A stretch of DNA of 7,601 bases, taken from positions 1-7,601 of the forward strand of contig CAMNAY010000073.1 of NCBI GenBank assembly GCA_946531975.1. The letters run 5' to 3'. The translations under genes were made by a program, and so were the position numbers. This DNA comes from an uncultured Ruminococcus sp. Lineage in GTDB: Bacteria; Bacillota; Clostridia; Oscillospirales; Ruminococcaceae. Of this stretch, positions 1-6,188 are shown piece by piece. Position 1 is the stretch's first letter, and every line of letters starts with the position of its first letter. Below the pieces are notes generated by a model. It was not told the origin of the DNA and searched no databases. It saw nothing but the letters and a program-made list of their open reading frames with translations.

Positions 1-95
1 CCCCGCGCCCGGCGAAAATAAACGATAGGACACAGGATAAAGAGAGAATGACAAAGACAATACGAATCAAAGCTCGACCAAAAACTTTTGTGAGC

Positions 96-108
96 GTTCT
101 AATCGGGC
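96..108 (+). repeat. Direct repeat copy 1 upstream of fhs
   Basis: The 13-base block GTTCTAATCGGGC matches GTCCTAATCGGGC at 134-146 in 12 of 13 positions. The two starts are 38 bases apart, and both lie within 90 bases upstream of the fhs -35 box. Such spacing could suit a repeated regulator site, but no regulator is identifiable and chance or a decayed repeat element is possible. Confidence 0.5.
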
Positions 109-133
109 TTGGGTTGAGATTTTTCCCGCGAAT

Positions 134-146
134 GTCCTAATCGGGC
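134..146 (+). repeat. Direct repeat copy 2 upstream of fhs
   Basis: This is the second copy of the 13-base block first seen at 96-108, differing only at the third base (C for T). It ends 37 bases before the TTGACA box of the fhs promoter. Its function is unknown. Confidence 0.5.
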
Positions 147-183
147 ACTCGGTGAGGATGCGATCACTTATTTCCACGAAAAT

Positions 184-212
184 TTGACAAGCACGGGCTT
201 TTATGGTATACT
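184..212 (+). promoter_or_regulatory. Sigma-A promoter of fhs, extended -10
   Basis: A consensus -35 box TTGACA (184-189) is followed by a 17-base spacer and TATACT (207-212), which differs from the -10 consensus at one base. TG at 204-205 sits one base before the -10, giving an extended -10 element. Transcription would start near 219, giving a leader of about 36 bases before the fhs start codon, too short for a known riboswitch. This should be a strong promoter, in keeping with an abundant metabolic enzyme. Confidence 0.9.
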
Positions 213-254
213 GAATCTGTATCATTTTGCATTCTGCATAAGGAGGATATTACA

Positions 255-1922
255 ATGCTTACAGACATCGAAATCGCTCAATCTGTTGAGATGCGCCCGA
301 TCACCGAGATCGCTGCCGCAGCCGGAATTCCGGATGAGGCGCTGGAGCAGTACGGCAGATACAAGGCAAAGATCGACCTTCAGAAGCTCGGAAAGGCTGA
401 AAAATCCGGCAAGCTCGTGCTTGTTACGGCGATCAACCCGACCGCTGCGGGCGAAGGCAAGACCACCACGACCATCGGTCTTGCGGACGGTATGCGCCGC
501 ATCGGAAAGAACGTCATGGTCGCACTCCGTGAGCCGTCGCTGGGTCCGGTCTTCGGCATCAAGGGCGGCGCGGCTGGCGGCGGCTATGCGCAGGTCGTCC
601 CGATGGAGGACATCAACCTGCACTTCACCGGCGATTTCCACGCGATCGGCGCGGCAAACAACCTGCTCGCGGCAATGCTCGATAACCACATCTATCAGGG
701 CAATGCACTGAATATCGACCCGCGCAGAATTACATGGAAGCGCTGCGTCGATATGAACGACCGGCAGCTCCGCTACATCACGGACGGCCTCGGCGGCAGA
801 ATCAACGGCGTTCCGCGTGAGGACGGTTACGATATCACCGTCGCTTCGGAGATCATGGCAGTTTTCTGCCTCGCGACTTCCGTCACAGACCTGAAGGAGC
901 GCCTCTCCCGCATTGTCGTTGCGTATACTTATGATGAAAAGCCGGTCACGGCAGGCGACCTCAATGCGGTCGGCGCGATGACCGCGCTGCTGAAGGATGC
1001 GCTCAAGCCGAACCTCGTGCAGACGCTCGAAGGCACCCCCGCGCTCGTTCACGGCGGCCCGTTCGCGAATATTGCACACGGCTGCAACTCCGTCCTCGCA
1101 ACCAAGACCGCGCTTCAGCTCGGTGATTATGCAATCACGGAGGCAGGCTTCGGCGCAGATCTCGGTGCGGAGAAGTTCCTTGATATCAAGTGCCGCATGG
1201 CAGGGCTGACGCCGTCTGCGGTTGTCATTGTCGCGACAATCCGTGCACTGAAGCTGCACGGCGGTCTCGCAAAGACGGAACTCGGCTCCGAAAACCTCGC
1301 AGCACTCGAAGCGGGCATCCCGAACCTGCTGCGTCATGTCTCGAACATCAAGGACGTCTACCGTCTGCCGTCTGTCGTCGCGATCAACCGCTTCCCGACC
1401 GATACCGATGCAGAAGTCGCGCTCATCATCGAGAAGTGCAAGGCACTCGGCGTCAATGTTGTGCTGTCGAATGTCTGGGCGGAAGGCGGCAAGGGCGGCG
1501 AGGATCTCGCACGCGAGGTTGTCCGGCTCTGTGAGGAGGAAAAGGGCGATTTCCGCTTCTCCTATGAACTGGACGGCACAATCGAAGAAAAGATTGAGGC
1601 AATCGTGAAGAACGTCTATCGCGGCGACGGCATCAACATTCTCCCCGCTGCACAGAAGCAGATCGCACAGCTCACCGCACTGGGCTTCGACAAGCTGCCG
1701 GTCTGCATGGCGAAAACACAGTACAGCTTCACCGATGACAAGGATGTGCTCGGCGCGCCGGAAGGCTTCACCGTCACAATCCGCAATGTCAAGGTCTCTG
1801 CGGGTGCAGGCTTCATCGTTGCACTGACCGGCGATATCATGACCATGCCCGGTCTCCCGAAAAAGCCCGCCGCAGAAAACATTGACGTCGATGCAAACGG
1901 TGTGATCTCCGGATTGTTCTGA
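255..1922 (+). CDS. fhs: Formate-tetrahydrofolate ligase
   Basis: This cytosolic enzyme joins formate to tetrahydrofolate using ATP, giving 10-formyl-tetrahydrofolate for purine synthesis, initiator Met-tRNA formylation and, in acetogens, the methyl branch of the Wood-Ljungdahl pathway. The product is 555 residues, the usual length of the bacterial single-domain enzyme. The nucleotide-binding loop AAGEGKTTTT is at residues 64-73. The two family signatures are both present: GIKGGAAGGGY at 101-111 and VATIRALKLHGG at 326-337. The start codon is set by AAGGAGG at 240-246, eight bases before the ATG, downstream of a strong promoter. The frame is intact. The putP-like gene follows after 54 bases with no visible terminator, so the two may share a transcript. 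One gene does not show acetogenesis, since many fermenting Clostridia use Fhs only for biosynthesis. Confidence 0.97.
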   Translation: MLTDIEIAQSVEMRPITEIAAAAGIPDEALEQYGRYKAKIDLQKLGKAEKSGKLVLVTAINPTAAGEGKTTTTIGLADGMRRIGKNVMVALREPSLGPVFGIKGGAAGGGYAQVVPMEDINLHFTGDFHAIGAANNLLAAMLDNHIYQGNALNIDPRRITWKRCVDMNDRQLRYITDGLGGRINGVPREDGYDITVASEIMAVFCLATSVTDLKERLSRIVVAYTYDEKPVTAGDLNAVGAMTALLKDALKPNLVQTLEGTPALVHGGPFANIAHGCNSVLATKTALQLGDYAITEAGFGADLGAEKFLDIKCRMAGLTPSAVVIVATIRALKLHGGLAKTELGSENLAALEAGIPNLLRHVSNIKDVYRLPSVVAINRFPTDTDAEVALIIEKCKALGVNVVLSNVWAEGGKGGEDLAREVVRLCEEEKGDFRFSYELDGTIEEKIEAIVKNVYRGDGINILPAAQKQIAQLTALGFDKLPVCMAKTQYSFTDDKDVLGAPEGFTVTIRNVKVSAGAGFIVALTGDIMTMPGLPKKPAAENIDVDANGVISGLF

Positions 1923-1976
1923 TTTTCACCGGAACCGTATCCGTTCAGATAAAATAAGAAAAGGAGGATCCTTCCA

Positions 1977-3539
1977 ATGGAAAGTAATGTCGTCGGCATT
2001 CTGATCACGATTCTCGTCTATCTGGGCGGAATGATCGCGATCGGTGCCGTATTCTCACGGAAAAATAAAGACGTCAGCGACTTCTACCTCGGCGGCAGAA
2101 AACTCGGTCCGCTCGTCTCCGCAATGAGCGCCGAAGCCTCCGACATGAGCTCCTATCTGCTCATGGGTCTGCCGGGGCTGGCGTACCTCTGCGGTGCTGC
2201 CGAAGTCGGCTGGACCGCAATCGGTCTCGCTGCCGGTACTTACCTCAACTGGCTTTTTGTTGCGCGCAGACTGCGCATCTATTCGCAGAAAACAAACTCG
2301 ATCACCATTCCGGACTTCTTCTCTGACCGCTATCACGATAAAAAGCACATGCTCTCCGGAATCTCTGCGCTCATCATCCTCATCTTCTTCGTGCCGTATA
2401 CCGCTTCGGGCTTCGCTGCCTGCGGCAAGCTTTTCGGCACGCTCTTTGGCTGGGATTATCACCTCGCCATGATCATCAGCGCGGTCATCATCATCGCTTA
2501 CACCAGCATGGGCGGCTTCCTCGCCGCAAGCTTCACCGACCTCATTCAGAGCATCGTCATGACCGCAGCGCTTGTGATCATCGTGGTGTTCGGCATCCAC
2601 ACCGCGGGCGGCTGGGATGCAGTTGTCGATCACGCAAAGTCGATTCCCGACTACCTGCACATGATGACAACCCGCAGCTTCGATAAGGGAACCGGTACCT
2701 TCACAAACGGCGTCAGCTACGGCTTCCTGCCGATTGTCTCGACGCTGGCATGGGGACTTGGCTACTTCGGTATGCCGCATATCCTGCTGCGCTTCATGGC
2801 AATCGAAAATGACAAGAAGGTCAAAACCTCGCGCAGAATCGCAAGCATCTGGGTCGTGATCGCAATGGGCGTTGCTATTCTGATCGGCTTCATCGGCAGC
2901 CGGCTCTCTGCAAACGGCAGCATCGAAACCCTCTACGGCAAGGACGTCAACGACTCCGAAACCGTTATTATGAAGATCGCGATGCTGCTCTCCAAGCACA
3001 GCTTCGCTGCCGCACTCGTTGCCGGTCTGATCTTCGCGGGCATCCTCGCCTGCACAATGTCTACCGCAGACTCGCAGCTCCTCGCGGCTTCCTCCAGTAT
3101 GTCTGAGAATATCGTCAAGGGCGTCTTCGGCGTCAAGCTCTCTGAGAAGAACGCAATGCGCGTTGCGCGTGCCGTTCTGATTCTCATTGCTGGCGCAGGC
3201 GTCATCCTTGCATGGAACCCCGACAACTCTGTCTTCCAGATCGTTTCCTTCGCGTGGGCGGGATTCGGCGCGACCTTCGGTCCGCTGATGCTCTCGGCAC
3301 TGTTCTGGAAGCGCTCGAACAAATGGGGCGCGGCTGCCGGTCTGGTCGTCGGCGGTGCGATGGTCTTCATCTGGAAGTTTATCATCCGTCCGCTCGGCGG
3401 TGCGTGGGATATCTATGAGCTGCTCCCCGCATTCCTCTGCGCACTGCTCGCAATCGTCATTGTCTCGCTCGTCACCGGAAAGCCGGAGGAATCCGTGCAG
3501 ACCGAGTACGATGAAGTCAGGGCACTGATGAAGCAGTAA
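1977..3539 (+). CDS. putP: Sodium/proline symporter, PutP type
   Basis: This is an inner-membrane transporter of the sodium:solute symporter family, most like the proline carrier PutP, which imports L-proline with Na+. The product is 520 residues, with about 12-13 hydrophobic segments from residue 5 to 500. SAEASDMSSYLLMGLPG at 51-67 matches the PutP TM2 region, and D56 corresponds to the essential Na+ aspartate of Escherichia coli PutP. GYFGMPHILLRFMA at 262-275 is a PutP hallmark (the E. coli form has GQPHIL). TMSTADSQLLA at 360-370 corresponds to the TM8 Na+-site region (MST). The C-terminus is a short charged cytoplasmic tail. AAGGAGG at 1961-1967 sits nine bases before the ATG. Family membership is firm; proline as the substrate is inferred and a related solute is possible. 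No proline catabolism genes are nearby, so uptake for protein synthesis, Stickland-type fermentation or osmotic protection cannot be told apart. Confidence 0.92.
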   Translation: MESNVVGILITILVYLGGMIAIGAVFSRKNKDVSDFYLGGRKLGPLVSAMSAEASDMSSYLLMGLPGLAYLCGAAEVGWTAIGLAAGTYLNWLFVARRLRIYSQKTNSITIPDFFSDRYHDKKHMLSGISALIILIFFVPYTASGFAACGKLFGTLFGWDYHLAMIISAVIIIAYTSMGGFLAASFTDLIQSIVMTAALVIIVVFGIHTAGGWDAVVDHAKSIPDYLHMMTTRSFDKGTGTFTNGVSYGFLPIVSTLAWGLGYFGMPHILLRFMAIENDKKVKTSRRIASIWVVIAMGVAILIGFIGSRLSANGSIETLYGKDVNDSETVIMKIAMLLSKHSFAAALVAGLIFAGILACTMSTADSQLLAASSSMSENIVKGVFGVKLSEKNAMRVARAVLILIAGAGVILAWNPDNSVFQIVSFAWAGFGATFGPLMLSALFWKRSNKWGAAAGLVVGGAMVFIWKFIIRPLGGAWDIYELLPAFLCALLAIVIVSLVTGKPEESVQTEYDEVRALMKQ

Positions 3540-3572
3540 TTTCACACGCGCACAACAATAAACACGCATTCT

Positions 3573-3619
3573 CATGAGAGGTGCTGCCGGTCTGCGGCGG
3601 CGCCTCTCATGTCCGTTTC
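3573..3619 (+). terminator. Probable intrinsic terminator after putP
   Basis: Starting 33 bases after the putP stop, 3573-3589 pairs with 3595-3611 around a 5-base loop. This makes a 17-bp stem with two G-T pairs and a perfect outer 9 bp (CATGAGAGG/CCTCTCATG). The stem is very stable and followed by a mixed T/C tract (TCCGTTTCTTCC) rather than a clean T run. A terminator is the simplest reading, given its place at the end of the unit and the new promoter at 3984. An RNA-end protecting hairpin is the alternative. Confidence 0.72.
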
Positions 3620-3983
3620 TTCCCGCTGGATCCGATTCACTTGTCAAGCTGCCGGAAGCATCCTGCACGTACCGAGGAACTGCCCCGATCGCATCACTGC
3701 TCATCAGCGCGAAACGGCAGACAGCCCCTTCCTCCCGCCGCAGCCTCCGGCTCCGTCTGAACGAATGCCGGAACGGCTGCGCGGCTCCCTCTGATAATGG
3801 TGCAAAAACAGGCAAAAGTTGTACGTTTCCGTGCAAACTGTCTCCGGATTGTAATCAAATCTTCAGATACGGCGCACCGGTCCGCTGCAGCCGGATATGC
3901 CGTCTGCCCTCCCTCCCACCTGCCGCTCGCACAATGTTCACAGATTCTTCATGCAGAAATCCGGAATTTATCTCATTTGTCTC
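3620..3983. other. Intergenic region with short inverted repeats, no gene seen
   Basis: No credible gene lies here. The longest open frame on the plus strand (3574-3987) begins inside the terminator hairpin, lacks a ribosome binding site and gives an Arg/Ser/Cys-rich product resembling no family. Three local inverted repeats are visible. CGCAGCC (3739-3745) pairs with GGCTGCG (3775-3781), with an inner CCGG/CCGG. AGTTGTACG (3817-3825) pairs with CGTGCAAACT (3830-3839) with one bulge and one G-T pair. GCAGCCGG (3887-3894) pairs with CCGTCTGC (3900-3907) with one mismatch. No promoter for a small RNA was found, so it may be unannotated RNA or decayed sequence. Confidence 0.55.
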
Positions 3984-4012
3984 TTGATTTTCCTACGTAA
4001 TTATGGTATACT
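3984..4012 (+). promoter_or_regulatory. Sigma-A promoter of the yicC-remA-gmk-rpoZ-priA operon
   Basis: TTGATT (3984-3989) and TATACT (4007-4012) are separated by 17 bases, with TG at 4004-4005 forming an extended -10. The block TTATGGTATACT (4001-4012) is identical to that in the fhs promoter at 201-212, while the -35 is weaker. Transcription would begin near 4019, leaving a leader of about 53 bases before yicC. No attenuator is evident in that leader. Confidence 0.87.
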
Positions 4013-4071
4013 AAATAGATGAACTATCAGGCGCAGAGTGTGCCTTATCACATACAGAAAAGAGGGATCCT

Positions 4072-4968
4072 ATGCCGAAAAGCATGACCGGATACGGCAG
4101 AGCACAGCGCCTTTCCGACGGGCGTGATGTGCTGGTCGAGATCCGTGCGGTCAACCACAGATACTATGAATTCTCCGCCCGCCTGCCCCGTACCTGCATG
4201 TTCCTTGAGGAAAAGCTCAAGAGCTTCCTCAACGGGAAAATCGCAAGAGGAAAGGTCGAGGTCGCGGTCACCATTACCAGACCGGAGGGCAAGGACGCGC
4301 TCATTACCGTCAACCGCTCGGTCGCGGAGGGCTATGTCAATGCTCTGCGGACGCTGAATGACGAAATGGGCGACGGCGAAAATGCATGGCTGAAGGATGA
4401 TGTCACGCTCAGCTCCCTGCTCCGGCTGCCCGATCTGTTCAATGTCACAAAGGAGCAGGACGATGAGAACGCGGTCTGGGCGGTCGTTTCCGATGCCGCA
4501 GCCGAAGCCCTCGATTCCTTCGTCCGGATGCGGACTGCCGAGGGCGAACGCCTCGCGTCCGACCTCTCTGCAAAGCTCGACGGGCTCGAACAGATGCTCG
4601 CACAGGTCGAGGAAACTGTCCCCTCCGTCGCCGAAAACTACCGCGCAAAGCTCTATGCGAAACTCAAGGAGCTGCTCGGCGATACCAACATCGACGAACA
4701 GCGCATCCTGACCGAAGCCGCGATCTTCGCGGAGAAAACCGCCATTGACGAGGAGACCGTCCGGCTGCACAGCCATATCACACAGTTCCGGGAGCTGCTC
4801 CGCTCCGAGGAACCGGTCGGCAGAAAGCTCGACTTCCTCGTGCAGGAAATGAACCGCGAGGTCAATACCACCGGTTCCAAGGCGCAGGATCTGCGCATCA
4901 CAAAGCTCGTCGTGGATATGAAATCCGAAATCGAAAAGATCCGCGAGCAGATCCAGAATATCGAATAA
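4072..4968 (+). CDS. yicC: YicC/YloC family endoribonuclease
   Basis: This is a cytosolic protein of the YicC family. Members in E. coli (YicC) and Bacillus subtilis (YloC) have been shown to be endoribonucleases, so a role in RNA turnover is expected. The product is 298 residues, a normal family length. It opens with the typical SMTGYGR (residues 4-10) of the YicC N-terminal domain, spanning roughly residues 2-155. The C-terminal DUF1732 domain, about 212-298, ends in the highly conserved run EEPVGRKLDF...GSKAQD...VVDMKSEIEKIREQIQNIE (246-298). A GAGGG ribosome binding site (4061-4065) lies six bases before the start. It is the first gene of the operon, and remA follows after 17 bases, as in B. 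subtilis. Family assignment is firm; the RNA targets here are unknown. Confidence 0.95.
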   Translation: MPKSMTGYGRAQRLSDGRDVLVEIRAVNHRYYEFSARLPRTCMFLEEKLKSFLNGKIARGKVEVAVTITRPEGKDALITVNRSVAEGYVNALRTLNDEMGDGENAWLKDDVTLSSLLRLPDLFNVTKEQDDENAVWAVVSDAAAEALDSFVRMRTAEGERLASDLSAKLDGLEQMLAQVEETVPSVAENYRAKLYAKLKELLGDTNIDEQRILTEAAIFAEKTAIDEETVRLHSHITQFRELLRSEEPVGRKLDFLVQEMNREVNTTGSKAQDLRITKLVVDMKSEIEKIREQIQNIE

Positions 4969-4985
4969 CGAAAGGAGCGCACTTC

Positions 4986-5261
4986 ATGCGGCTTATCAAT
5001 ATCGGCTTCGGAAATATGATCTCCTCCGCCCGGCTCGTCACCATCGTCAGCCCCGATTCCGCACCGATCAAGCGCATTGTGCAGGACGCCCGTGACCGCG
5101 GAAGACTCATAGACGCGACCTACGGCAGACGCACCCGCGCTGTCATCGTCATGGACAGCGATCATGTCATCCTGTCCGCAATTCAGCCCGAAACCATTGC
5201 GGCAAGACTCGCAGGCAGCCCCGCTGCTGCTGAGGAGGAGGAAGACGATGTCAAAGAATAA
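4986..5261 (+). CDS. remA: RemA-like DNA-binding regulator (DUF370)
   Basis: The product is 91 residues and closely resembles B. subtilis RemA, a DNA-binding protein that activates biofilm matrix and osmoprotection genes and assembles into ring-like oligomers that bend DNA. The conserved run INIGFGN (4-10), the segment SPDSAPIKRIVQDARDRGRL (22-41), then IDATYGRRTRAVIV and HVILSAIQPETIAARL, cover nearly the whole family domain. The last dozen or so residues are an acidic tail (AAAEEEEDDVKE) beyond the conserved part. AAAGGAG (4971-4977) lies eight bases before the ATG. The stop overlaps the gmk start by 14 bases. RemA is widespread in Clostridia that may lack the Bacillus matrix genes, so the regulated genes cannot be named here. 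Confidence 0.94.
   Translation: MRLINIGFGNMISSARLVTIVSPDSAPIKRIVQDARDRGRLIDATYGRRTRAVIVMDSDHVILSAIQPETIAARLAGSPAAAEEEEDDVKE
5232..5241 (+). promoter_or_regulatory. gmk ribosome binding site inside remA
   Basis: GAGGAGGAGG lies within the codons for the glutamate run of the RemA tail and ends six bases before the gmk ATG at 5248. It decides that start over an in-frame ATG at 5164, which would add 28 residues unlike any guanylate kinase. Translation of gmk is probably coupled to remA. Confidence 0.85.
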
Positions 5262-5856
5262 CAAAGGACTCCTGATCGTGCTGTCCGGTCCCTCCGGATG
5301 CGGAAAGGGAACAATGGTCGCGGAGCTGCTCAAGCGCGGCGACTGCGCCGTCTCGGTCTCTGCAACCACCCGGCAGCCCAGAGAGGGCGAGATCGACGGC
5401 ACGCACTACTACTTCCTCTCCAAAGAGGAATTTCAGCAGCGCATCGACAATGACGGGCTGCTCGAATATGCCGAATACTGCGGCAACTACTACGGAACGC
5501 CCCGCGCTGAGGTCGATCGCCTGCGCGCTGAGGGCAAGCATGTGATCCTCGAAATCGAGGTGCAGGGCGCACTTCAGGTCAAGAAGCGCTGTCCCGAAGC
5601 AATCCTTGTGTTCACCGTTCCGCCGACAGTCAGTGAACTGTCCCGCAGACTCCATAAGCGCGGCACCGAGACCGATGAAGTCATCGAAAAGCGCATCGCA
5701 CAGTTCCAGAAGGAGCTGCCCTTCGTACCCGAATATGACTATGTGATCCTCAATGATGCGCTCGAAGATGCGGTCGCGGACTTTGCTTCCGTGATCCGCC
5801 TCGAACTGATGCGCCCTGCATATGTCGATCTTTCTCATCTGGAGGAAAAGAAATAA
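5248..5856 (+). CDS. gmk: Guanylate kinase
   Basis: This cytosolic enzyme phosphorylates GMP to GDP with ATP, an essential step in GTP/dGTP supply and in recycling of guanine nucleotides. From ATG 5248 the product is 202 residues, normal for bacterial Gmk. The P-loop GPSGCGKGT is at residues 14-22; most homologues have V rather than C at position 18. The GMP-binding segment SATTRQPREGEIDGTHYYF (38-56) includes the expected S38, R42, R45 and Y54. EYAEYCGNYYGTP (73-85) follows, and EIEVQGA (102-108) stands where DIDVQGA is common, a conservative change. RKRGTET-like sequence (HKRGTETDEVIEKR) forms the lid region. It overlaps remA by 14 bases in another frame. rpoZ follows after 38 bases without a convincing terminator. 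Confidence 0.96.
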   Translation: MSKNNKGLLIVLSGPSGCGKGTMVAELLKRGDCAVSVSATTRQPREGEIDGTHYYFLSKEEFQQRIDNDGLLEYAEYCGNYYGTPRAEVDRLRAEGKHVILEIEVQGALQVKKRCPEAILVFTVPPTVSELSRRLHKRGTETDEVIEKRIAQFQKELPFVPEYDYVILNDALEDAVADFASVIRLELMRPAYVDLSHLEEKK

Positions 5857-5876
5857 TCCGATTTTTTTGAAGAATG

Positions 5877-5886
5877 AAAGGACGGG
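5877..5886 (+). promoter_or_regulatory. rpoZ ribosome binding site
   Basis: AAAGGACGGG precedes two adjacent ATG codons at 5895 and 5898. The spacing from AAAGGA to ATG 5895 is 12 bases, rather long, and 15 to ATG 5898. An earlier in-frame ATG at 5874 lies upstream of this site and has no purine-rich stretch before it, so it is unlikely to be used. Confidence 0.65.
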
Positions 5887-5894
5887 ACCCCATT

Positions 5895-6188
5895 ATGATG
5901 CTCAGACCCTCAATGTATCAGATCATCTCCAAGAACGAAAGCTATTATTCGCTCGTCATCGGCGTCGCAAAGCGCGCCAGAGAGATCTCCGAACAGCATG
6001 TCAAGGAGAAGGAAGCCGCTAAGGCTGCCGCCGAAAAGCGCGCAAAGCTCAACGGCGATCAGAAAATCCGGCTCGACGACAAAACCATTAAAATGGTCGT
6101 GCTGGAGGAGAATCCGGTCAAAACAGCAGTCGATGAATTCGCTGCGGGCAAGTATAAGCTGGTTGAGCCGGAAATCGAGAACGGATGA
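5895..6188 (+). CDS. rpoZ: RNA polymerase omega subunit
   Basis: Omega helps assemble RNA polymerase by holding the beta-prime subunit. From ATG 5895 the product is 97 residues. MLRPSMYQIISKNESYYSLVIGVAKRAREI (2-31) matches the Firmicute omega core, in which a (R/K)Y-LV--A-(R/K)RARE segment packs on beta-prime. NPVKTAVDEFAAGKY (73-87) matches the second conserved helix. Between them lies a lysine/alanine/glutamate-rich stretch (about 37-52) and a linker, making the gap about 40 residues, clearly longer than in E. coli or B. subtilis omega. The charged stretch is likely helical. The start was chosen over 5874 because family members begin near M-L-x-P-S and because of the ribosome binding site. 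The stop overlaps the priA start as ATGA. Confidence 0.93.
   Translation: MMLRPSMYQIISKNESYYSLVIGVAKRAREISEQHVKEKEAAKAAAEKRAKLNGDQKIRLDDKTIKMVVLEENPVKTAVDEFAAGKYKLVEPEIENG

Larger units (their letters stand above)
1..183. other. Non-coding region upstream of the fhs promoter
   Basis: No reading frame here looks like a real gene on either strand, and the base composition is more AT-rich than the coding sequence that follows. It lies upstream of the fhs promoter, so it is not part of that transcript. What can be seen is an imperfect direct repeat (96-108 and 134-146) and a near-palindrome CAAAAACTTTTG at 79-90. It may be the 3' flank of a gene beyond the window edge plus regulatory sequence; nothing in it decides between these. 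Confidence 0.6.

Noticed and set aside
213..254. Tetrahydrofolate riboswitch in the fhs leader
   Set aside because: The leader after the predicted start site is only about 36 bases, too short, and shows no conserved riboswitch core.
222..1337. Long open frame on the minus strand opposite fhs
   Set aside because: It is antisense to a certain gene with both family signatures. Its openness follows from the strong G/C third-position bias, and its Arg/Asp-rich product resembles no family.
2055..3836. 593-codon open frame on the minus strand opposite putP
   Set aside because: It mirrors the symporter codons, has a Cys/Arg/Asp/Glu-rich composition, crosses the terminator hairpin and has no recognisable domain.
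3574..3987. 137-codon plus-strand frame in the intergenic gap
   Set aside because: It starts within the terminator stem, has no ribosome binding site, runs into the next promoter's -35 box and has a non-protein-like composition.
5164..5247. Upstream in-frame start for gmk adding 28 residues
   Set aside because: The extra residues lie within remA codons, are not found in guanylate kinases, and the strong ribosome binding site points to 5248.
5840..5869. T run (TTTTTTT) after gmk as a terminator
   Set aside because: Only a bulged 6-bp pairing with a 13-base loop precedes it, and the operon appears to continue into rpoZ.
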